DNA of 5,144 bases from Bacteroidota bacterium. Lineage in GTDB: Bacteria > Bacteroidota > Bacteroidia > NS11-12g > UBA955. The number at the start of each line of letters is the position of its first letter. Within the stretch, counting starts at the first letter, position 1. The DNA is taken from contig CANHGC010000138.1 of NCBI GenBank assembly GCA_947460045.1, positions 1 through 5,144 on the forward strand, in the 5' to 3' direction. The notes under the pieces were generated by a model that saw only the letters and a list, made by a program, of their open reading frames with translations, was not told where the DNA came from and made no database searches. This document shows, piece after piece, positions 1 through 5,144 of this stretch. Both the position numbers and the translations under genes were made by a program.

Positions 1-2321
1 ATTACTGTAACAGCAATTTCTTCCGTGGTTAACTTCATCAATGAATCGGCCAATGCTTCTACTGAACCATCCACATCACCTTTCACGATCAACTTCAATT
101 CTTTGAAGTTTCCTACGGCCAAACGACGGCCGATTTCGTCCAAAGTAATGTGACGTTTGGTTCTGATGCCTTGTTCACGCACCAATTGCAAACGTTTGTT
201 GGCCAATGTTTTCGCTTCACTTTCGTCTGCAAATACCACATAAGCATCACCGGCGGTAGGGGCATCGGAGAAACCGAGCATCTTCACTGGTGTACTTGGT
301 GGCGCATTGTCGATTTTTCCGCCTCTTTCGTTATAGAGCGCACGAACTTTGGCGTAATAAGGTCCAACTACTACGTGATCTCCCACGCGAAGGGTTCCTG
401 TTTGCACAAGCATGCTACAAACGATACCACGACCTTTTTCTTGTGTGGCTTCAATTACGGTACCTTTTGCTCTCCGGTTGGGGTTTGCTTTGAGGTCCAT
501 CATTTCGGCTTCCAATAGAACTTTTTCGAGGAGTTTATCTACGTTAAGGCCTTTTTTGGCTGATATTTCTTGACATTGGAATTTGCCACCCCAATCTTCC
601 ACGAGGATATTCATCGCTGAAAGTTGCTCACGGATTCTGTCTGAGTTGGCGCCTTCTTTATCTATTTTATTGAACGCAAACACCATAGGGATGTTGGCGG
701 CTTGGGCGTGTGCGATGGCTTCGCGGGTTTGCGGCATCACAGAATCGTCTGCTGCAATCACGATGATGGCCATATCGGTTACCTTGGCACCCCTTGCACG
801 CATCGCGGTAAACGCTTCGTGACCTGGAGTATCGAGGAATGTGATTTTCTTGCCATCGGTCAAAGACACTTCATAGGCACCGATGTGCTGGGTAATTCCC
901 CCTGCTTCACCGGCGATTACGTTTGCTTTACGAATGTAATCGAGGAGCGATGTTTTACCGTGGTCAACGTGACCCATTACGGTTACGATTGGGGCGCGAG
1001 GCAACAAATCTTCCTCGTTATCCATTTCGTTATCGGCGGCTTCGATTTGAGATTCTGCATCAACGAATTCTACTTCAAAACCAAAATTGTCTGATACCAA
1101 TTGAATGGTTTCTGCATCCAAACGTTGGTTGATAGACACAACGATTCCGAGCATGAAGCAAGTAGAAATAACTTGAGTAACGCTGATATTCATCATGGTA
1201 GCCAATTCGTTGGCTGTGAGGAATTCGGTTACTTTGAGTATTTTACTTTCTTTCTCTTTGCGGAGGTTGGTTTCTCTGCGGTCATTGGCACGAACTTCTT
1301 TGTTACGGGCTTTGATTTTTTGTTTCATGCCGCGAGATTTCCCGGCATTACCCATTTGGCCCATGGTATTCCGTACTTTCTGCTGAACGGCCTCTTTGGT
1401 AATTTCAGCTTTTGGTGCGGGTTTGGTTGCGTCACCGGGTGTGGTGGCGCGTTGGTCTTGTTTTACGCGTTCTTGCACGGCCACTTTTTCGGTGCCGGCG
1501 GCTTTGCGTTTGCGTTTGCGTTTTTCGCGAAGATCGTCGCGGGCTTCACCGGCCAAAGACTTCACACCGGTAGGTGCTATGGTAGGCAGGTTGATTTTTC
1601 CCAACACTTTGGGTCCGGAAAGGACTTCAAATTTGGTATCAATTTTTTCTACATCATCTTCGTGGGATTCTGTAGTATTTGCAGTGGCTGCAATTTCTTT
1701 GATTTCTGTTGTGGCAGGAGCGATCACTTCCGGGGCTGGGGTTTCAGCCACTGCGGGTATTTCTACGGGCGCGGTTGGTGCTGGAACTTCAGCTACTGCG
1801 GGTACTGGTGCTTCTGGTTCTTTGGGTGTTTCTACCGCGGGGATTGGTGCGGCGATCACTTCAGGCTCGGGGGCTTTTACGACTTCAACAGGCGCTGCAG
1901 GAATTTCCTTGGGTTCTTCTGTTTTGGTCTTTTTGCCGCCGATATCAATTTTTCCAAGGATTTTAGGTCCTTGCACTTCTTCTGACCGGGTAATGATTTT
2001 TTCCGGTTCAACTTCTGGTGTTTTGGTTGCAACGATTTCTGGCTCTGCTGCAGGTTTTGCTGCAGGCGCAGGGGTTTTTGCTGCAGGTGTTGCAGGGGGC
2101 GGAGTGGGTTTTGAATCTCTGCTGGTCTTCAACAACTTTGCCTCGTCTTTTGCAGCTTTGTCTGCAGAAAATTCACGAAGCAATGCTTGATACATGTCTT
2201 CGGTGATTTTCGTTGTTGGTTTGGGCATTACATCGAAGCCTCGCTGATTGAGCACATCGGCAAGTACTTGGAAGCTTCGATTCAATTCGGTGGCTACTTT
2301 CGCTAAACGGTATTCCGCCAT
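1..2321 (-). CDS. infB: Translation initiation factor IF-2 (C-terminus cut by window edge)
   Basis: IF-2 is the cytoplasmic GTPase that brings fMet-tRNA to the 30S subunit and promotes 50S joining. The reading frame is open from ATG at 2321 to the window edge: 773 codons plus two bases. From the N-terminus I see a small helical domain (about 1-60, [14 protein letters not shown]), a Pro/Ala/Glu-rich linker (about 70-225), a basic stretch KRKRKRK near 268-274, an IF2_N domain (about 360-415), then the GTPase domain. Its motifs are complete: G1 GHVDHGKT 450-457, G2 GGITQHIG 474-481, G3 DTPGH 497-501, G4 NKID 551-554, G5 SAK 587-589. An EF-Tu-like domain II follows, and the start of domain III ([17 protein letters not shown]). 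The C-terminal fMet-tRNA-binding domain, probably some 180-200 residues, lies outside. The start is preceded by an A-rich stretch, not a Shine-Dalgarno sequence. infB follows nusA after 129 nt. Identification is secure. Confidence 0.97.
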   Translation of the reverse strand, partial: MAEYRLAKVATELNRSFQVLADVLNQRGFDVMPKPTTKITEDMYQALLREFSADKAAKDEAKLLKTSRDSKPTPPPATPAAKTPAPAAKPAAEPEIVATKTPEVEPEKIITRSEEVQGPKILGKIDIGGKKTKTEEPKEIPAAPVEVVKAPEPEVIAAPIPAVETPKEPEAPVPAVAEVPAPTAPVEIPAVAETPAPEVIAPATTEIKEIAATANTTESHEDDVEKIDTKFEVLSGPKVLGKINLPTIAPTGVKSLAGEARDDLREKRKRKRKAAGTEKVAVQERVKQDQRATTPGDATKPAPKAEITKEAVQQKVRNTMGQMGNAGKSRGMKQKIKARNKEVRANDRRETNLRKEKESKILKVTEFLTANELATMMNISVTQVISTCFMLGIVVSINQRLDAETIQLVSDNFGFEVEFVDAESQIEAADNEMDNEEDLLPRAPIVTVMGHVDHGKTSLLDYIRKANVIAGEAGGITQHIGAYEVSLTDGKKITFLDTPGHEAFTAMRARGAKVTDMAIIVIAADDSVMPQTREAIAHAQAANIPMVFAFNKIDKEGANSDRIREQLSAMNILVEDWGGKFQCQEISAKKGLNVDKLLEKVLLEAEMMDLKANPNRRAKGTVIEATQEKGRGIVCSMLVQTGTLRVGDHVVVGPYYAKVRALYNERGGKIDNAPPSTPVKMLGFSDAPTAGDAYVVFADESEAKTLANKRLQLVREQGIRTKRHITLDEIGRRLAVGNFKELKLIVKGDVDGSVEALADSLMKLTTEEIAVTV
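1503..1520 (-). repeat. infB: Hexanucleotide repeat encoding the KRKRKR stretch of IF-2
   Basis: Three perfect copies of tttgcg on the plus strand (CGCAAA in the coding sense) encode alternating Arg and Lys around residues 268-273. The basic patch corresponds in position to a Lys/Arg-rich segment found in Bacteroidota IF-2 and may contact rRNA; that contact is an inference. Confidence 0.55.
1743..1804 (-). repeat. infB: 45-bp tandem repeat in the IF-2 linker
   Basis: The 17-bp units at 1788-1804 and 1743-1759 differ at one base and are exactly 45 bp (15 codons) apart. They encode PAVAEVPAP (from residue 174) and PAVAETPAP (from residue 189). Related but more diverged Pro/Ala/Glu units flank them. 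They lie in the disordered linker between the N-terminal domain and the conserved core, where length variation between strains would be tolerated. Confidence 0.6.
2046..2096 (-). repeat. infB: Short Ala/Pro codon repeats in infB
   Basis: On the plus strand tgctgcagg occurs exactly at 2046, 2058 and 2079, with a one-base variant (tgttgcagg) at 2088, all in one frame. In IF-2 these encode the [17 protein letters not shown] stretch at about residues 76-92. This is low-complexity coding sequence likely to vary in copy number, not an independent element. Confidence 0.5.
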
Positions 2322-2330
2322 ATTTTCTTT

Positions 2331-2361
2331 CAAAATTAGTTCTATTGACTATAAATCCCAA
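2331..2361 (-). promoter_or_regulatory. Possible internal promoter just before infB
   Basis: On the minus strand TTG (2361-2359), 20 bp, then TAATTTTG (2338-2331) fits the Bacteroidota TAnnTTTG pattern with a shorter -33 element. The start point would fall only about 4-8 nt before the infB ATG at 2321, giving an almost leaderless transcript. The region is AT-rich, so a chance match is quite possible. Confidence 0.25.
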
Positions 2362-2385
2362 GGTTTGCGCCAATTCCCGGAGGGG

Positions 2386-2409
2386 AAAAAGCATTGTTTT
2401 ATTCAATGC
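2386..2409 (-). terminator. Weak terminator-like hairpin overlapping the nusA-infB inverted repeat
   Basis: On the minus strand GCATTG (2409-2404), a 7-nt loop, CAATGC (2396-2391) and TTTTT (2390-2386) make a 6-bp stem followed by a U-tract. The first arm is also part of the second arm of the stronger 11-bp hairpin (2413-2403), so both cannot form at once. The stem is half A-T and the U-tract is only five long, so any termination would be weak or conditional. Confidence 0.35.
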
Positions 2410-2440
2410 CCCGAATCCTTGGGGGTATACGGGGCATTGA
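2403..2440 (-). promoter_or_regulatory. 11-bp hairpin between nusA and infB
   Basis: A perfect inverted repeat, TCAATGCCCCG (2440-2430) and CGGGGCATTGA (2413-2403), encloses a 16-nt loop. In the mRNA it begins 10 nt after the nusA stop codon. It is not followed directly by a U-tract (next bases are ATAAAAC), so it is not itself a standard terminator. It could protect an mRNA end, mark a processing site, or act as an anti-terminator to the overlapping hairpin at 2391-2409. The pairing is seen directly; the role is inferred. Confidence 0.6.
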
Positions 2441-2450
2441 GGAAATCAAA

Positions 2451-3713
2451 TTAGTCTTCGAATTCTGTTCTCAGAATCTTCTGTACTTCAATGATGGTTT
2501 CTTCTTCGAGTTCGGTTCTGCGCATCAAATCTTCAACAGGGGTGTTGATGACAGATTTGGCAGAGTCCAAACCAATTTTCTTGAATTCTTCGATGATCCA
2601 AGTATCGATTTCGTCCAAGAATTCGTCCAAATCCACATCGTCCTCATCGTTGATGGCGGTTGCCATGCGATATACTTCGATTTGGTATCCGGTCAATTTT
2701 CCAGCCAGTTTGATGTTGTGACCGCCTTTTCCGATGGCCAACGACACTTGATCTGCATCCAAGAATACATCGGCGGTTTTCTTATCGTCTTTGAGTTCGA
2801 TACGAGAAATCGCTGCGGGCTGCAATGAGCGTTGGATATAGAGGTTGGTGTTGGTGGTGAAGTTGATCACGTCGATGTTTTCGTTGCGCAATTCACGAAC
2901 GATACCATGGATACGAGCACCTTTAACACCCACACAAGCGCCCACTGGATCGATGCGATCATCGTAGCTTTCAACGGCTACTTTGGCGCGCTCACCGGGT
3001 TCGCGAACGACCTTTTTGATGGTGATCAAACCATCCAAGATTTCAGGAACTTCCAATTCAAACAATCGCTCCAAGAACTCAGGAGAGGTACGAGACAATA
3101 CAATTTTTGGTGAACCTTTGTCCATCTCCACTTCGTGGATCACGGCGCGCAGGGTATCGCCTTTTTTGTACATATCGCGGGGAATCATGTGCTCTTTTGG
3201 GAGAGACAATTCATTGCCTTCATCGTCAAGAACCATAATTTCACGTTTCCACACGTTGTATACTTCGCCGGCGATGATTTCACCGCGTTTGTCTTTGTAT
3301 TTTTTGAACAGCTCGTCTTTCTCCAACTCGATGATTCTACTCATCAGGGCTTGGCGTGCATTCAAAATGCTGCGTCTACCGAAATCGTCGAGGAATACCT
3401 GTTGGATACAATCTTCACCTACCGCGTAATCGGGCTCCAAGGTTTGGGCTTCGGCCAGTGCGATGTGCAGGTTGGGATCTTCTACTTCGCCTTCTTCTAC
3501 GATGAGGCGCAGGTGATACATTTCGATATCTCCTGTTTCGGTGTTGATGATGATGTCGAAATTGGCATCATTGCCATATTTCTTTTTCAGAATGTTACGA
3601 AAAACGTCTTCCAAAACGCGCATCATTGTGGCGCGGTCAATGTTTTTGAACTCCTTAAACTCGGAGAAGCTCTCCACAAGGTTGATACCCAGATCTTTTG
3701 CCTTGATTTTCAT
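2451..3713 (-). CDS. nusA: Transcription termination/antitermination factor NusA
   Basis: NusA binds RNA polymerase and nascent RNA; in the family it lengthens pauses, stimulates hairpin-dependent termination and takes part in rRNA antitermination. The 420-residue protein shows the full domain order: polymerase-binding N-terminal domain (about 1-135, with FKEFKNIDRATMMRVLEDVF and DDFGRRSI), S1 domain (about 144-208, GEIIAGEV to KIVLSRT), KH1 (about 221-285, GxxG as GVKG 262-265), and KH2 (about 300-350, GxxG as GKGG 328-331). An acidic linker (357-368) leads to a short helical tail of about 50 residues. It is shorter than the 495-residue E. coli protein, which has two C-terminal acidic repeats; the short form is usual in Bacteroidota. 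The ATG lies one base after the rimP TAA, so the two are probably translationally coupled. The start is supported by MKIKAKDLGINLVESF leading directly into the conserved domain. The stop is TAA. Confidence 0.97.
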   Translation of the reverse strand: MKIKAKDLGINLVESFSEFKEFKNIDRATMMRVLEDVFRNILKKKYGNDANFDIIINTETGDIEMYHLRLIVEEGEVEDPNLHIALAEAQTLEPDYAVGEDCIQQVFLDDFGRRSILNARQALMSRIIELEKDELFKKYKDKRGEIIAGEVYNVWKREIMVLDDEGNELSLPKEHMIPRDMYKKGDTLRAVIHEVEMDKGSPKIVLSRTSPEFLERLFELEVPEILDGLITIKKVVREPGERAKVAVESYDDRIDPVGACVGVKGARIHGIVRELRNENIDVINFTTNTNLYIQRSLQPAAISRIELKDDKKTADVFLDADQVSLAIGKGGHNIKLAGKLTGYQIEVYRMATAINDEDDVDLDEFLDEIDTWIIEEFKKIGLDSAKSVINTPVEDLMRRTELEEETIIEVQKILRTEFED

Positions 3714-3714
3714 A

Positions 3715-4185
3715 TTATTTGAAACTGATTATGATGGTTGCAGATTGAATGTTTTCGAAGGAAATTTCGTGAAGTACTTCAATGGCTTTTTTGCCCTTTT
3801 CTTTCACAATTTCTTCGACGATGAATGTGTCATTTTCTTGGATTTCGATCAATTTTCCGGTAAGAACTTTATCGGGAAGTGTGAATTCGAACGAACGGCC
3901 AACGTGTTTTGTGTATTGTTTGCGATTCACCAGGGGTCTTTCGGCACCGGGCGATGATATTTCAAAGGTAAATGCTTCCTCGCTCAAGCCTGATTCTTCG
4001 TCATCGATTTTTTCAGAAATGTGCTTGGTAAAATCGGTGATGGCTTTCATCGACAGTGGTTCTTCACTGTCTACATAGAACTCATAAAGCTTGGCTGCGC
4101 TGGCGGTGTGAGCCACCAAGAACAGACCGAACAGGGGTGCTTCCTGCTCAACGAGTGCTGTGATTTTTTGTGTTAGGTTTGCCAT
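3715..4185 (-). CDS. rimP: Ribosome maturation factor RimP
   Basis: RimP assists late assembly of the 30S ribosomal subunit in the cytoplasm. The 156-residue product has the usual size and two-domain layout. An N-terminal alpha/beta domain (about 1-88) ends in the family signature SSPGAERPL (77-85, compare SSPGxxRPL), and a C-terminal SH3-like beta barrel (about 92-156) contains GRSFEFTLPDKVLTGKLIEI. I chose ATG at 4185 (MANLTQKI). Two in-frame TTG codons at 4194 and 4191 would add three residues, but they sit beside the T-tract of the upstream hairpin and are less likely starts. The stop TAA is followed by one base and then the nusA ATG. rimP is the first gene of rimP-nusA-infB, the conserved order in many bacteria. 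No Shine-Dalgarno sequence is visible; the space where it would lie is filled by a hairpin and U-tract. Confidence 0.95.
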   Translation of the reverse strand: MANLTQKITALVEQEAPLFGLFLVAHTASAAKLYEFYVDSEEPLSMKAITDFTKHISEKIDDEESGLSEEAFTFEISSPGAERPLVNRKQYTKHVGRSFEFTLPDKVLTGKLIEIQENDTFIVEEIVKEKGKKAIEVLHEISFENIQSATIIISFK

Positions 4186-4192
4186 AGTCAAC

Positions 4193-4224
4193 AAAAAAGG
4201 GGACTGCTTTTGGCTTGTCCCCTT
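4193..4224 (-). terminator. Intrinsic terminator-like hairpin in the rimP leader
   Basis: On the minus strand an 8-bp perfect stem, AAGGGGAC (4224-4217) with GTCCCCTT (4204-4197), encloses a 12-nt loop and runs into six T residues (4198-4193), two of which are in the stem. This is the shape of a rho-independent terminator. It lies downstream of the putative promoter and ends 7 nt before the rimP ATG. It may end the cyclophilin transcript, attenuate the rimP operon, or do both. The structure is clear by eye; its termination efficiency is unknown. Confidence 0.65.
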
Positions 4225-4244
4225 CCTAAAGTTTATTGGAAAAG
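4220..4244 (-). promoter_or_regulatory. Possible anti-terminator stem in the rimP leader
   Basis: In the RNA, CUUUUCC (4244-4238) can pair with GGAAGGG (4226-4220) across an 11-nt loop: five Watson-Crick and two G-U pairs. The second arm overlaps the 5' arm of the terminator-like hairpin (AAGGGGAC, 4224-4217), so the two structures exclude each other. The stem is weaker than the terminator and needs folding and transcript data to be believed. No leader peptide with an ATG is present. Confidence 0.35.
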
Positions 4245-4249
4245 TTCTG

Positions 4250-4280
4250 CAAATATAAGCAAATTCAAAAACTTTTCAAA
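4250..4280 (-). promoter_or_regulatory. Probable Bacteroidota-type promoter for rimP-nusA-infB
   Basis: On the minus strand, TTTG (4280-4277) is followed after 19 bp by TATATTTG (4257-4250). This matches the Bacteroidota primary sigma factor consensus (TTTG near -33, TAnnTTTG near -7) at every defined base and at normal spacing. The start point would fall near 4244-4247, giving a leader of about 60 nt before the rimP ATG. The -33 element begins one base after the cyclophilin stop codon. The sequence match is seen; activity is inferred. AT-rich gaps give such matches by chance, but the position before a three-gene operon supports it. Confidence 0.6.
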
Positions 4281-4281
4281 A

Positions 4282-5144
4282 TCATTTCAACACCTTGGCT
4301 TCAATGATCAGGATATCTCTTGTGGGTCTATCTTGCATATTGGTGGGTTGGTTTTCGATGTTGCTGAGAACATGGTATCCAGACACGAGTTTGCCAAATA
4401 CGGTATAATCGTTATCGAGGTTGGGGGCACCACCCCATTGGGCATAGCGTTTTTTATTGATTTCAGGAATTTCAGCGAACAGTTTTTCTACCAGGGGCTT
4501 CATTTTTTCCTGTACTTCGAGCTCTATGCTTCTGAGTGCGGCCATGTTGCCAGACTGACTCATGATTTGGGCGTTTCTCACGGTTTCGGCATTGACAGGA
4601 TCGGTGCGAAAAATTTCAAACGCACGGGTTTCCAAGGCCTGTTTCATTTGGGCTTCGCTCACTTTGGTTCCGGTAACGATGAAGAACTGGGAGCCTGAGC
4701 TGTTTTTTTGTGGATTTATGTCGTTGCTTTGACGGGCCGCAGACAATGCACCGCGGAAGTGGCATAGCTCACTTTTGATTTCGTTGGGCACCGTGTAACC
4801 CGGACCGCCATCGCCCAATGCGGCTGTTGGAGATGCATTTTTTGATTTTGGATCACCCGTTTGCACCATGAAATCTTTGATCACTCGGTGAAACAGGATG
4901 CCATTGTAAAAGCCAGAGTTTACCAATTTGATGAAGTTTTCGCTGTGTTGTTTTTGATCGGGGTTGAGTGCAAGCACCATATCGCCCACGGTGGTTTTTA
5001 GAGATACGCGCGTCCAATTTTCGGGTGCGGTACTATCGCTAAAATCTTCGCCTGTAGACGGTTGTGTGGTGGCATTGGTTGAATCTGAATGGGCGGTTTT
5101 GCTTCCAGAATTGCAAGAGGTATAGGGAACTAGGGCTCCCGCCA
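4282..5144 (-). CDS. Cyclophilin-type peptidylprolyl isomerase, probable lipoprotein (N-terminus cut by window edge)
   Basis: This enzyme catalyses cis-trans isomerisation of Xaa-Pro bonds and probably assists folding in the periplasm. The frame stays open to the window edge, giving 286 visible codons; the true start lies outside. The visible part opens with AGALVPYTSCNSGSK, which looks like the end of a lipoprotein signal peptide with Cys10 as the lipidated residue (Tyr at -3 is not ideal). A Ser/Thr-rich linker follows to about residue 42. The cyclophilin domain starts near 44. FHRVIKDFMVQTGDP (84-98) carries the catalytic Arg86, and GSQFFIV (150-156) and GGAPNLDNDYTVFGK (237-251) complete the core. 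Between the last two is a helical, charged insert of about 78 residues (159-236), a form I recognise from Bacteroidota cyclophilins. An in-frame GTG at 4989 is not the start, because upstream codons encode the linker and lipobox. The stop TGA is 96 nt from rimP. A functional link to the operon is not evident. Confidence 0.9.
   Translation of the reverse strand, partial: AGALVPYTSCNSGSKTAHSDSTNATTQPSTGEDFSDSTAPENWTRVSLKTTVGDMVLALNPDQKQHSENFIKLVNSGFYNGILFHRVIKDFMVQTGDPKSKNASPTAALGDGGPGYTVPNEIKSELCHFRGALSAARQSNDINPQKNSSGSQFFIVTGTKVSEAQMKQALETRAFEIFRTDPVNAETVRNAQIMSQSGNMAALRSIELEVQEKMKPLVEKLFAEIPEINKKRYAQWGGAPNLDNDYTVFGKLVSGYHVLSNIENQPTNMQDRPTRDILIIEAKVLK

Noticed and set aside
1333..1370. Internal ATG codons in infB as an alternative IF-2 start (like the shorter IF-2 forms of E. 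coli)
   Set aside because: Several Met codons occur around residues 318-330, but there is no ribosome-binding site or other signal to support internal initiation.
1101..1985. Plus-strand open frame of 294 codons rich in Phe, Gly and Cys
   Set aside because: Also antisense to infB; its composition mirrors Lys/Glu/Ala/Pro codons of IF-2, not a real protein.
1396..2190. Long plus-strand open frame (264 codons) rich in Ala, Gly and Ser
   Set aside because: It is antisense to the Pro/Ala/Glu linker and N2 region of infB. The codon bias of that low-complexity segment keeps the opposite strand free of stops, and the product has no recognisable domain.
2173..2406. Minus-strand open frame starting MNKTMLFPLREL in the nusA-infB gap
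   Set aside because: It overlaps the IF-2 N-terminus in another frame and crosses the proposed hairpins; the product resembles nothing, while the IF-2 start at 2321 is well supported.
3135..3722. Plus-strand open frame of 195 codons opposite nusA
   Set aside because: It lies wholly antisense to the conserved nusA coding sequence and has no domain or initiation signal.
4186..4194. TTG codons giving RimP three extra residues (MLT)
   Set aside because: They lie beside the T-tract and the ATG at 4185 gives the expected N-terminus; TTG starts are rare.
4987..4989. GTG as the start of the cyclophilin
   Set aside because: It would cut into the first beta strand (VSLKTTVGDMVLAL). The frame continues upstream through a linker and a lipobox-like site to the window edge.

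Overview
The window is a piece of a conserved housekeeping locus from a member of the Bacteroidota. Three things point there: the gene order rimP-nusA-infB, protein details typical of the phylum (a short 420-residue NusA, an IF-2 with a long Pro/Ala/Glu linker and a GPKxLGKI motif, a cyclophilin with a helical insert), and promoter-like sequences matching the phylum consensus (TTTG, about 19-20 bp, TAnnTTTG) with no Shine-Dalgarno sequences. I cannot name a genus.

All genes lie on the minus strand, so they are read from the right end to the left. 5144-4282: a secreted, probably lipid-anchored cyclophilin-type peptidylprolyl isomerase, missing its N-terminus at the window edge. 4281-4186: a 96-nt gap with a good Bacteroidota-type promoter followed by a terminator-like hairpin that ends only 7 nt before the rimP start. 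4185-3715: rimP, 30S maturation. 3714: a single base. 3713-2451: nusA, transcription elongation, termination and antitermination. 2450-2322: a 129-nt gap with an 11-bp hairpin, a competing 6-bp hairpin followed by a U-tract, and a possible infB promoter. 2321-1: infB, translation initiation factor IF-2, complete at its N-terminus and cut at residue 773 by the window edge. No gene-free stretch exceeds 300 bases, and I see no RNA gene, mobile element or CRISPR array.

rimP, nusA and infB are the classic transcription-translation operon: they link ribosome assembly, RNA polymerase pausing and termination, and translation initiation. The coding sequences look intact and ordinary. The most interesting material is between the genes. 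Both gaps contain a three-segment arrangement in which one stretch can pair either upstream (anti-terminator) or downstream (hairpin plus U-tract). Because the operon encodes NusA, which acts on just such hairpins, feedback attenuation is a reasonable but untested idea. I found no evidence of an entirely new system.
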